Assembly: GCA_003225295.1 (NCBI GenBank)
Contig: QHYZ01000112.1
Coordinates: 1 to 64,000 of the forward strand
From: Acidobacteriota bacterium
Lineage (GTDB): Bacteria; Acidobacteriota; Terriglobia; Acidiferrales; UBA7541
Direction of reading: 5' to 3'
Length of the DNA: 64,000 nt
In this document: positions 1 to 8,337 of the stretch, piece by piece
How the letters are laid out: each line of letters opens with the position of its first letter
How positions within the stretch are numbered: the first letter of the stretch is position 1
Notes under the pieces: generated by a model
Database searches by the model: none
What the model was told of the DNA's origin: nothing
Seen by the model: only the letters and a program-made list of their open reading frames with translations
Position numbers and translations under genes: made by a program

Positions 1-436
1 GGATCCATCGCGAGACACTCCTTTCCGAGAGATCGAAACCCAGCTTGAGCAGTTCGCCGTGAATGCGCGGCGCTCCCCAGGTTGGATTCTCAGCAACCAT
101 ACGGAAGATCAAGGCGCGAATCTCTTTGCTGACACGCTTCCGTCCTCCTACCTGGCTGATTCTGGAGACCCACGTCCAATACAACCGAAATCCCGCTCGA
201 TGCCAGTTTACGACGGTTCTAGGTGTGACCAAGACGAGAGGCTGCCTCCACCCGGACCAGCACATTCTCAACGCAACCCAGAACAGTTTGTGCAGGGCAG
301 TCAATCGACGGCGAGGTCGTTGCGCGTGCAGAGCCAGCAATTGCCGACGGAGAGCCAGGTTTTCGAGGACGAGGTCCGCCCGGCAACTGAAAGAACTGAC
401 CAACCAGCCGAGGAAATGTCGGAGCGACACGATCAT
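1..436 (-). CDS. Integrase-core transposase, N-terminal part (cut by window edge)
   Basis: The minus strand reads open from an ATG at 436 to the left edge, giving 145 codons without a stop. The protein starts MIVSLRHFLGWLV, has an L-E-N-L-A-L-R-R-Q-L helix near residue 30, a V-N-W-H-R-A-G-F segment, and ends in N-P-T-W-G-A-P-R-I-H-G-E-L. That last stretch precedes the DDE integrase domain in IS3/IS481-like transposases common in soil bacteria. The catalytic core lies outside the window, so intactness cannot be judged. Bases 437-572 up to the rng stop hold nothing I recognise. Confidence 0.8.
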   Translation of the reverse strand, partial: MIVSLRHFLGWLVSSFSCRADLVLENLALRRQLLALHAQRPRRRLTALHKLFWVALRMCWSGWRQPLVLVTPRTVVNWHRAGFRLYWTWVSRISQVGGRKRVSKEIRALIFRMVAENPTWGAPRIHGELLKLGFDLSERSVSRWI

Positions 437-572
437 GGCAAGAATTTTAGCGGAAACGACCGAATCAAGCCTCGCGCCAAGTCATTCATTTCGCAGGTGT
501 ACGACCTTTTGGCGAGGCACAACCTGCGTATTTAGTATCCCATTGTTTTTCAAAGGGATAGAGTTGCTCCCA

Positions 573-3500
573 TCAATAGATGTCGTACTGCTCCCAGTGC
601 AAGGTCGCGTCGGACTGGATGATGATGTGCTTATGTGAGGTTTGCTCAAGTTCGTCGATGAGCATGGACTCGCGGGTCTTCAGAGCTTTGGCGATTTCAG
701 GATTCACGCGGACCGTGAGGTTCGGGCCTTCGTGATCGGCGGTGGCCATCTTGCGCGCTTCGGCCTGGATCTCGTAGCAGAGCGTGGGGATGGACTTGAC
801 CATGCCGGAGCCGGTGCAATACGGGCAGGGCTGGCATAGGACGCGCTCGAGCGCTTGCTTGGTGCGCTTGCGGGTGATGCAGACGAGGCCGAATTCGTTG
901 AAGGAAAGCGCCTTTGACGGGGCCTTGTCTTCCTCGAGGGCCTGCTGCAAGGCGGACAAAACCTTCTCACGATTGCGGCGTTCCTCCATGTCAATGAAGT
1001 CCACGACGATGATGCCGCCGAGGTCGCGCAAGCGAATCTGGCGGACGATCTCCTTGACGGCTTCGAGATTGGTCTTGACGATGGTGTCTTCGAGGCGCGT
1101 GGAGCCCTTGCCGACGAATTTACCGGTGTTGACGTCGATGGCCACCAGCGCCTCGGTGTGATTGATGACGATATAGCCGCCAGACTTGAGCCAGACTTTG
1201 GCGCGCAACGCTTTGTCGAGCTCGTGCTGGATGCCGAACTCTTCGAAGATCGGCGTTTCCTTGGTGTACAGCTTGACCTTGTTGACCAGCTTCGGCTGGA
1301 AGCGGCTGACGAACTCCACGATCTTGCCGTACTCCTCTTCGTTGTCGATCCAGATGCCGGTAAAATCGTCGCTGACGTAATCGCGCAGGATGCGCTCGAC
1401 GAGGTTGAGGTCGCGGTGGAGCAGGGCGGGCGCTTTGCGCTGCTCGCTGCGTTCCTTGATTTCGTTCCAGGTCTTGCCCAGGAACTCGATGTCGGTGCGA
1501 ATCTCGTCGTCGGTGGCGCCACCCGCGGCGGTGCGGACGATGAAGCCGCCGGGATAGGCGCCGCCAGCCTCGCTGACGAGGCGCCGGAGCCGTGAGCGGT
1601 TTTCGGCGGAGATGATCTTGCGCGATACCCCGGTGTGATGGACCGTGGGCATGTACACCAGGAAGCGACCCGGCAGAGCGACGTGGCTGGTGATCCGCGC
1701 TCCCTTCTTGCCGAGAGGCTCCTTGGCGATCTGGATGACGACATCCTGGCCGGCCTTGAGCATCTCGGAGATGAGCTGCGGACGACGCGAGGAGCCAGAA
1801 TGGCCTCCTTGATAGCCCCGATCATGTCGGGGCCCAGCGGGACGGCGTTCGAAACGCGGTCCGCCGCTGCTGGGGCGTCCGCCGCGATCGGGACGGCTAC
1901 CACGGCTATCCGGGCGTCCGCCACGGCTGTCGTGGCCACGGTCACGTCCACCGCTGCGGAACGGGCGCTGGAAGCGCGAACGCGGATTGCCGCCGATACG
2001 CGCGGAGTCCCGCGGGAAATCTTCCCGTGGGGCCGCTGAGCCACCGACGCGTGGGGCACGAGTCTCGCCGGGGAGGAGAATCACGTCCTCCAGGGCCGCG
2101 GCACCTTCCACAACGGGTTCGCCGGGAGCGAGAGAGATCACTCCCTCTTCGATATGCCCGATCTCGGCGTGCACGTCGTCGACCTGTTCATTCTCGCCGT
2201 GCTCGTGCTCGTCATGCGCTGCGTGGTGTTCAGCATGTTCTTGAGCGGCGTCCGCAGCAAATTCAGCCCGGTTGGCCGCGCGTCCCGCTTCGACTTCCTC
2301 GACTTCGTCCTCGGAGAGTTCGGAAACTTCAGCAGTCGGTGATTCCTCAGCTTCTTCCCTTTGTTCTTCTGTTTCTTCTTCATCGAATTCGGTGTCACCG
2401 ACAATCGCATCGGCCTCCGCTTCTTCCTGTGTCTCTTCGTGCTTAGCCTCGACGAAACCAGAAGCGAGTGCGGCGACCTGATCTTCATTCAGATCAGCGT
2501 CATTCCGGGCGGCTTCCACATCGTCTCGCGGCGGTTCGACCACTGCGCTGCCAGCAGCGGAAGCCTCCTCGGCGGCATCAGCAGCTTCTCCCGCAGGAGG
2601 TGCTTCGGCTTCAGCTCCGGCACCGGCAAGGAGCCAGCGGGGCAACCCGCCGGAGAACCGGCGGGGAGCGCTGCTGCCGCTCGGAGCGGAGGCCGGGAGA
2701 CTGCCAGTCGCGCGCGGAGTAATTTCCTCGACCGCGGCTTGCTCCTCTCGTGTCTCGTGCTCAACAATGGGGGCAGGTGTGGGCGCAATTGCAGGCTTGC
2801 CACGATACTTTGCCAGCGACTCGCCCGGTAGAATGATCTCTTCCTCGGTGACATTCGCTAGCGAAGGCGCGGGGCTTCGCGGAGCTTCCGAACGCCGGTT
2901 GTCGTGACTGCGCGGCTGTCCACCGCGATTTTCATATCCGCGGGATTCGCTTCCTTGCGGCGATGCATATTTCGAGGGAGGCAGGTTGCGCCCGCCCGGA
3001 CCAGCCTGCTGCGGGCGTCCGCCGCGGTGGCGTCCGCCACGGCGTCCCCAACGGCCACCGCGGCCGCGATCCCCGCCGCGGTCACCGCCGCGGCCAAAAT
3101 TCTGGCCCGCGCGGTCGTTAGCACCACGGGCGGGATAGCTCTGCGTGGGATTGTAACGTGGCGCGAAGTTCTGGGGCGCGGAAGCGTTCGAATCCGGCTG
3201 GCGTTCCTCCCCCGCCTCGGCGGGTTGCTCTTCCCCGGGAGCGGACTGCAGTGCGTCGTGATGTTCCTCGAGATGTTGGCCTTCCGCGACGGGCGCTTCA
3301 TCGTGGGAAGCCTGCTGCTCGTCAGCGTGCCGAGCTTGGTCTTGGTGAGACTCCTCGTGGCGCGCTTCTTCGTGATGTTCAGCGGCCCGAGCCAGGGATT
3401 CACCGGGAAGCACTTCCACCGGCGAACCATTCGCGGGCGACGGAGAGGCAACGGAGGCTTGCGGTTGCTCGTGCGGATGCCCGGAATCATAGTCTTCGAG

Positions 3501-3728
3501 GTTTTCGAAAACATCGCTGACGTAGAGAAAGGCGTCGCCGTCGAGACCAATGTCCACGAAGGCGGACTGCATGCCGGGAAGGACGCGGGTGACTTTTCCT
3601 TTGTAGATGCTGCCGACGAGCGCGAATTCTTTTTCCCGCTCGATGTAGATTTCGACTAACTGGCCTTCTTCAAGAATCGCGACCCGCCGTTCGTGGGAGG
3701 CCGCGGAGATAACCAATTCTTTCGACAT
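573..3728 (-). CDS. rng: Ribonuclease E/G with a very long disordered insert
   Basis: Endoribonuclease of the RNase E/G family (mRNA decay, rRNA processing). ATG at 3728 follows AAGGAG. Residues 1-81 hold the start of an S1 domain (Y-K-G-K-V-T-R-V-L-P-G-M-Q-S-A-F-V-D-I-G). Homology resumes near residue 653 (I-S-E-M-L-K-A-G-Q-D-V-V-I-Q) and runs through the catalytic part: aspartates in V-A-I-D-V-N-T-G-K and I-I-V-V-D-F-I-D, then the zinc-link C-P-Y-C. At 1051 aa it is about twice an RNase G. The extra ~570 residues are Arg/Gly-rich, then Glu-rich, then Arg/Gly-rich again, with recurring L-P-G-E-S/T motifs. It is last in the mre-rod run. Length and composition of the insert suggest an RNA or protein scaffold; that is inference. 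Confidence 0.95.
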   Translation of the reverse strand: MSKELVISAASHERRVAILEEGQLVEIYIEREKEFALVGSIYKGKVTRVLPGMQSAFVDIGLDGDAFLYVSDVFENLEDYDSGHPHEQPQASVASPSPANGSPVEVLPGESLARAAEHHEEARHEESHQDQARHADEQQASHDEAPVAEGQHLEEHHDALQSAPGEEQPAEAGEERQPDSNASAPQNFAPRYNPTQSYPARGANDRAGQNFGRGGDRGGDRGRGGRWGRRGGRHRGGRPQQAGPGGRNLPPSKYASPQGSESRGYENRGGQPRSHDNRRSEAPRSPAPSLANVTEEEIILPGESLAKYRGKPAIAPTPAPIVEHETREEQAAVEEITPRATGSLPASAPSGSSAPRRFSGGLPRWLLAGAGAEAEAPPAGEAADAAEEASAAGSAVVEPPRDDVEAARNDADLNEDQVAALASGFVEAKHEETQEEAEADAIVGDTEFDEEETEEQREEAEESPTAEVSELSEDEVEEVEAGRAANRAEFAADAAQEHAEHHAAHDEHEHGENEQVDDVHAEIGHIEEGVISLAPGEPVVEGAAALEDVILLPGETRAPRVGGSAAPREDFPRDSARIGGNPRSRFQRPFRSGGRDRGHDSRGGRPDSRGSRPDRGGRPSSGGPRFERRPAGPRHDRGYQGGHSGSSRRPQLISEMLKAGQDVVIQIAKEPLGKKGARITSHVALPGRFLVYMPTVHHTGVSRKIISAENRSRLRRLVSEAGGAYPGGFIVRTAAGGATDDEIRTDIEFLGKTWNEIKERSEQRKAPALLHRDLNLVERILRDYVSDDFTGIWIDNEEEYGKIVEFVSRFQPKLVNKVKLYTKETPIFEEFGIQHELDKALRAKVWLKSGGYIVINHTEALVAIDVNTGKFVGKGSTRLEDTIVKTNLEAVKEIVRQIRLRDLGGIIVVDFIDMEERRNREKVLSALQQALEEDKAPSKALSFNEFGLVCITRKRTKQALERVLCQPCPYCTGSGMVKSIPTLCYEIQAEARKMATADHEGPNLTVRVNPEIAKALKTRESMLIDELEQTSHKHIIIQSDATLHWEQYDIY

Positions 3729-3745
3729 GAAAACTCCTTATGCGT

Positions 3746-4011
3746 GATCCCGGCATGGCCGGGACCGACAGGACGCATCGCCGCGAGCTTCTGCCCGACG
3801 GAGTTCCCAAAAATCGGCGCCGCTCCCGGCAATGCCGGGACGCACGTCGGCCACACTCGTAGGGAAGTGGCTTGGCGTTCGAAGCCAGAGGGAAGAGACT
3901 TCCTCAGTCTTTCGAGGCTGGTCCGTCGCCGGAAACGAGGCGGGCGATCGGCGGACGATGCTGTCCTCACTCTAAAATCCTTCTTAGTTGCGACCCCGGC
4001 CATGCTGGGAT
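3746..4011. repeat. Three copies of a short CCCGGC..GCCGGG palindrome in the rng-rodA gap
   Basis: The 358-base gap 3729-4086 holds no gene I can support. It contains three related imperfect palindromes: 3748-3764 (TCCCGGCATGGCCGGGA), 3824-3840 (TCCCGGCAATGCCGGGA) and 3993-4011 (a decayed copy). Each can form a small GC-rich hairpin in the transcript between rodA and rng. They may be extragenic palindromes or RNA processing/stability signals. Confidence 0.5.
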
Positions 4012-4086
4012 CAACAATTCCTAATGCAAATTCTTTTCCGGTGCGTTCCGGCGAAGCGGAAACGTCACGCGGCACTGGCGGCTTGG

Positions 4087-5199
4087 TCAGTTGACGAAGC
4101 GGCGAAGCCGGACATTCATCACCAGGCCAATCGCCAGGAAAACAAATAACGTGGCGGAACCCCCGTAACTCATCAACGGTAACGGGATGCCGGTTACCGG
4201 CATCGCGCCGATGACCATGGCCACGTTTACCAGCACATGGAACCCCAGCGCCGCTGCGACGCCCATGACCAGAAACATTCCCGCGCGATCTTTCGCGCGT
4301 TGAGCATTCTGCACTAAACGCAACAGAAGCGCCATATACAGCCCTAGGGCCAAAAGCACGCCCTTGAATCCCTGTTCTTCAGCCCACGCCGACATGATGA
4401 AATCCGAATACCGGACGGGGATGTAGCCCAGTTGGTTCTGACTGCCATTGCGGAACCCTTTGCCCCAGAAACCGCCGGAACCCACGGCAATCTTCGATTG
4501 CAAGAGTTGATAGCCGGCACCCTTGGCGTCCTCTTCAGGGTGCAGGAAAGAAGTGATTCGTTCCCGCTGATACGGCTTGAGGATATGCCTGCTAACGGGA
4601 GGATAGAAAACCGCGCCCACTAGCAAAATCCCCGCCAACGAAAACACCGCCGCGTGTTGCCACTGCAAGCCCGCCAGAAAAGCACCAACTACCAGCATGG
4701 GCATCAGCACGAGCGCCGTGCCCAAATCGGGCTGCTTGAGTATCAGCACCAGCGGAACACCTACCAGCAATCCTGCCTTGATCAGATCACGAAGATCAAG
4801 CTGATCGGAGCGCACTTCCGCAAAGAAGCGTGCCAGCACAATGATTATAATCAATTTAACCATTTCTGACACCTGAACAAGCTCTCCGAGTGCGGGAATA
4901 GAGATCCAACGCTTGGCGCCGAAATGCGTGCGCCCGACGAGAAGAACCGCGACAAGTGCTGTGAGGCCAACGAGATAGAGGAGCGGGGCCTGGTCGAGAA
5001 TCAGATGATAGTCCAGGCGAGAAAGCACGAACATCAAGAGGAAGCCGATAACTAGCCAGCGAATCTGCTTCATGTGCATGCCTTCAAGCCCGCTGCCGTG
5101 CGTAGCGGAATAGATTTCCACTACGCCCAGCGCGCAAATCGTGGCCAGAATAGCGAGAAGCCACCAGTCGTAGTCGCGCGTTCCGGGTGCGTCTTTCAT
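4087..5199 (-). CDS. rodA: RodA peptidoglycan glycosyltransferase
   Basis: SEDS-family integral membrane glycosyltransferase that polymerises lipid II during cell elongation with its partner PBP2. It has 370 residues, the usual length, with about ten hydrophobic segments. Family motifs are visible: L-K-Q-P-D-L-G-T-A-L near the middle, a long loop with S-Q-N-Q-L-G-Y-I-P-V-R-Y-S-D-F-I, and M-S-Y-G-G-S-A-T near the C-terminus. It lies about 100 bases downstream of mrdA on the same strand, the normal mrdA-rodA order. ATG at 5199 is the only good start near M-K-D-A-P-G-T-R-D-Y-D-W. Confidence 0.95.
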   Translation of the reverse strand: MKDAPGTRDYDWWLLAILATICALGVVEIYSATHGSGLEGMHMKQIRWLVIGFLLMFVLSRLDYHLILDQAPLLYLVGLTALVAVLLVGRTHFGAKRWISIPALGELVQVSEMVKLIIIIVLARFFAEVRSDQLDLRDLIKAGLLVGVPLVLILKQPDLGTALVLMPMLVVGAFLAGLQWQHAAVFSLAGILLVGAVFYPPVSRHILKPYQRERITSFLHPEEDAKGAGYQLLQSKIAVGSGGFWGKGFRNGSQNQLGYIPVRYSDFIMSAWAEEQGFKGVLLALGLYMALLLRLVQNAQRAKDRAGMFLVMGVAAALGFHVLVNVAMVIGAMPVTGIPLPLMSYGGSATLFVFLAIGLVMNVRLRRFVN

Positions 5200-5305
5200 G
5201 AGCGCCGCATGCCCAACGCGGAAAGTTGAAAGAGGGGAAAGAGTCCGGTGGTGAGGGCCCAGACTCGAGAGCCTCGCCTGTTTTCAGATAAGACCATGAA
5301 ATCCT

Positions 5306-7240
5306 TCAACGCTGCGGCTCCGTGCGGGCGCGAGCCGGCATTACGGCGGCGCTGTCCTCGGGCTTGGCGGCCGCCCGCGGAGCAATGGCAGCCGCAGCCG
5401 AGCCCTTCCCAGGTGGCTCGCTCTTGTTCTCCGTGGTGTACTGGCCCTGCGTCTTCTTGTTTTTCTTGTCGTAGTAGGCCTTGATGAGGTCTTTGACTAC
5501 CGGCCCGGCCGCCTCGCCACCATGTTTTCCGCTTTCTTGAATCAGGACGGCGACAACAATTTCAGGGTTGCGGCGCGGCGCGTAGCCTACAAACCAGGCG
5601 TTGTCCTCGAATTTTTTCTGTTTGCCCATCCGCTCGCGGGTTGCATAACCGATAACCTGCGCCGTTCCCGATTTTCCGCTTACTTCAATTCCCGGCAGCA
5701 TGACGTTTCGCGCCGTGCCACCCGCCTCGTTCACCACGCCGTACATCGCGTCGGTTATTTTTTCCACGGTCGGTTCAGAAAGCGCGAATCGCTCTTCACC
5801 GACACTCGGCGGGTCCTTAAGCAGGTGAGGTTGCTTAAAAACGCCGCCCATGGCGATTCCGCCGATCATCCGAGCGAGCTGCAACGGGGTAGTCGTGACG
5901 GCGCCCTGACCCGTGGACACGGAGATGGTCTCACCCGCATACCACTTGCGGTGGAAGACCCGTTCCACCCATTCGGCGGAAGGCATCAGCCCGGGCTCCT
6001 CGGAGGGCAGATCGATCCCCGTCCTGTGTCCCAGGCCGAATTTGGTGGCGTAGTAAGAAAGACGGTCAATGCCCAGGTGCATGCCGACGTTGTAGAAAAA
6101 GACGTCGCAAGACTCGAGGATGGCTTTGTGCAGGCCCACCACGCCGTGAGAACTCTTCCCGTATACCCAGCACTTGAACTGCCGGCCGTAGAATGTGGCG
6201 TAGCCCGGGCAGAAGGTGGTGAAACTTTCCGGAGGATTCTTGTCCTCCAGCATGGCCGTAGCGGTCACGATCTTGAATACGGATCCTGGCGCGAGCTGCG
6301 CTTGAATCGCACGGTTGAGCAGCGGATGCAGCGGATCTTCGTTGAGGCTCTTCCAGTCATCCCCCGAAATGCGCACTGCGAAATCGTTGGGGTCCAACGC
6401 GGGATGACTCACCATCGCCAGCACTTCACCGGTGCGCGGGTCGAGTGCCACGGCCGCACCTGGTCGGGCACCTAGAGATTGCTCGGCAACCTGCTGCAAG
6501 TCTTCATCAATAGTTAGCTGAATCTGTTTTCCGGGGATGGCTTCCTGGGTGGACAGGCGCTCCACTTCCTTGCCGATGCTGTTGACGACCACGCGCCGCA
6601 TGCCGTCGGTGCCCTGGAGCAAGTCGTTGTACTGGCGTTCCAGCCCGGTCTTCCCGGCGAAATCGCCGGGGCGCAGCTTGCCGTTGCTGGCTTCGATTTG
6701 CTGCTCGCTCACCTCGCCGACGTAGCCGGCAGCATGAGCGAGGAATCCGCCCGGCCGGTAACGCCGTCGCGAGACGGGGATCATTTCCAGAACCGGAATG
6801 TCCGCGCGATGCGATTCGATGAAATCAATATCCGCCCGCGAGGCGTCGGGTTTGATAATGATGGGTTGGAATTTCGGAAGATTTTTCGTGTTGTTAAGCT
6901 GCTCGCGCAAATCATCGATAGGGATTCCCAGACCGTCGGAGATGCCCGGGAGATGCTTTTCCACCAGGGGCAGATCATCGCGAAGCAGGAGCACGCTGAA
7001 GGACGGCCGGTTGTCCACCAGCACACGGCCATCGCGATCGAGCATACGGCCGCGCGGCGCAATCACGGGAATGTAGCGCACGCGATTGCGTTCGGCCAGC
7101 GAGCTGTACTTGTCGGCGTCGATAACCTGGAGTTTCCAGAAACCGAGCAGCAACACGCCGACCATTCCCACGATGATGTAGGAGGCCACGGCCAGCCGCC
7201 CTTGCGGCAATCGATTGTCGTTGCGGAACCAGTACGACAC
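5306..7240 (-). CDS. mrdA: Penicillin-binding protein 2 (elongation transpeptidase)
   Basis: Class B PBP that cross-links peptidoglycan in the elongasome with RodA. The 644-residue protein has a cytoplasmic tip, one membrane segment at about residues 18-38 (A-S-Y-I-I-V-G-M-V-G-V-L-L-L-G), a pedestal domain and a transpeptidase domain. Active-site boxes are present: S-V-F-K (SxxK), S-C-D (SxN position) and K-S-G-T. The start codon is GTG at 7240. The C-terminal tail past about residue 600 is low-complexity (Lys/Ala/Glu). Upstream on the same strand the series would continue into mreD, but two plus-strand genes lie between. Confidence 0.95.
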   Translation of the reverse strand: MSYWFRNDNRLPQGRLAVASYIIVGMVGVLLLGFWKLQVIDADKYSSLAERNRVRYIPVIAPRGRMLDRDGRVLVDNRPSFSVLLLRDDLPLVEKHLPGISDGLGIPIDDLREQLNNTKNLPKFQPIIIKPDASRADIDFIESHRADIPVLEMIPVSRRRYRPGGFLAHAAGYVGEVSEQQIEASNGKLRPGDFAGKTGLERQYNDLLQGTDGMRRVVVNSIGKEVERLSTQEAIPGKQIQLTIDEDLQQVAEQSLGARPGAAVALDPRTGEVLAMVSHPALDPNDFAVRISGDDWKSLNEDPLHPLLNRAIQAQLAPGSVFKIVTATAMLEDKNPPESFTTFCPGYATFYGRQFKCWVYGKSSHGVVGLHKAILESCDVFFYNVGMHLGIDRLSYYATKFGLGHRTGIDLPSEEPGLMPSAEWVERVFHRKWYAGETISVSTGQGAVTTTPLQLARMIGGIAMGGVFKQPHLLKDPPSVGEERFALSEPTVEKITDAMYGVVNEAGGTARNVMLPGIEVSGKSGTAQVIGYATRERMGKQKKFEDNAWFVGYAPRRNPEIVVAVLIQESGKHGGEAAGPVVKDLIKAYYDKKNKKTQGQYTTENKSEPPGKGSAAAAIAPRAAAKPEDSAAVMPARARTEPQR

Positions 7241-7664
7241 GAAAACCCCGCGCGCGAGTACTTTTACAGGGCTTTCAGCCCGGTCCGGCCTAATTTGACT
7301 GAACTGGCCGGACTAAACTCGCGTCACGAAAAAATTCACAGCGCGGGTTTCGAGTTGACCCCGTCTGCCCCGACTTGCTCGGGGACCCGGTCAGGGTCAC
7401 GCCGAAAATGTCCGTTAAAATTTCCTCGAACCTGGGAACCGAAAAAATCTCCCGGAGCGCCCGAATCACCGCCGGACTGAAGCTGCCCGAAGCAGCAAGA
7501 GTCCTTTTAAACGTACCACCTGGTGGAGCGGGCCGCAAGCCGTCCCGGAGGACAGGTTCCAAGAAGAACGCGTTGGTTTTCTGGCCCGCTCACGGTGGGA
7601 CCCCGTGGGACCCTGGTTGCCGTAGCTATGGGTATCACGCTATGGTAGCCATTCAGACAGGATC
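7241..7664. other. Intergenic region between divergent mrdA and kinase-like gene
   Basis: A 424-base gap between two divergently read genes, so it should hold promoters for both, though I see no convincing -35/-10 pair. A 90-codon minus-strand reading frame (7290-7562) has no recognisable domain and I do not call it. Confidence 0.4.
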
Positions 7665-8327
7665 ATGGAAACGAAACAGGAAAGACCCCTGCGGCTGGCG
7701 CTCGTCGGCATGTCCGGTGCCGGGAAGACGTTCTGGGCAAAGAAGTTAGCGGCCATCCAGTATCCCACTGTTTCTTGTGACGACTGGATCGAGCAAAAGC
7801 TCGCCCCCCGTCTGGCCGCCGGCGGCTACCGAGGCACGAGCGGCGTGGCCGCATGGATGGGCTGGCCGGATTCCACCACCTACACCCGGCACGAGTCAGA
7901 GTACTTGGCCGAGGAGATTCATACGCTGGATGAAATCCTGACGGAACTAGAGAAGCAACCTGAGAAATCCTTGGTGCTCGATACCACCGGAAGCGTCATT
8001 TACACCGGGAACAATTTGCTGATGCGCTTGCGCCGCCAGGTGACGATCGTGTATCTGGCGGCTTCCGCCGAAGAGCAGCAGCTGCTGACGGAGAGATATT
8101 TGAACGATCCAAAGCCGGTGTTATGGCGGGGCGCGTTTCAACCAAAGGCGGGCGAAAAGCCACTTGAGACGGTGGCGCGATGTTACCCGGCGCTGCTTGC
8201 CGCGCGGCGTCAAAGCTATGAAGCGCTGGCGCATTGCACGCTCGAAGTTGCCGCCTTGCGGGATGGAGCGCTGGACGCCCCGTCGTTCCTGAAAATGATC
8301 CGGGGCAAAACGGGAAGCCCGCGATGA
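7665..8327 (+). CDS. Shikimate-kinase-like P-loop kinase beside thrC
   Basis: A 220-residue P-loop protein with Walker A G-M-S-G-A-G-K-T at residues 15-22, then C-D-D-W near 38 as in the shikimate kinase substrate region, and L-V-L-D-T-T-G-S near 105 as a probable Walker B/glycine-rich segment. ATG 7665 follows AGGATC. It ends 10 bases before thrC, so the two are co-transcribed. Shikimate kinase is the nearest fold, but the usual substrate-binding Arg residues are not clear and the pairing with thrC argues for another role. Homoserine phosphorylation or regulation of ThrC are possibilities, both inference. Vertebrate THNSL1 fuses the same two domains. Confidence 0.75.
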   Translation: METKQERPLRLALVGMSGAGKTFWAKKLAAIQYPTVSCDDWIEQKLAPRLAAGGYRGTSGVAAWMGWPDSTTYTRHESEYLAEEIHTLDEILTELEKQPEKSLVLDTTGSVIYTGNNLLMRLRRQVTIVYLAASAEEQQLLTERYLNDPKPVLWRGAFQPKAGEKPLETVARCYPALLAARRQSYEALAHCTLEVAALRDGALDAPSFLKMIRGKTGSPR

Positions 8328-8337
8328 GCGAAATTCA

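Noticed and set aside
59-638. Plus-strand open frames over the transposase N-terminus
   Set aside because: They are antisense to the recognisable transposase frame and have no family features.
704-3659. Long open frames opposite or alongside rng
   Set aside because: They arise from high GC and repetitive Arg/Gly and Glu codons in the rng insert; composition is Arg/Ser-rich and has no motif.
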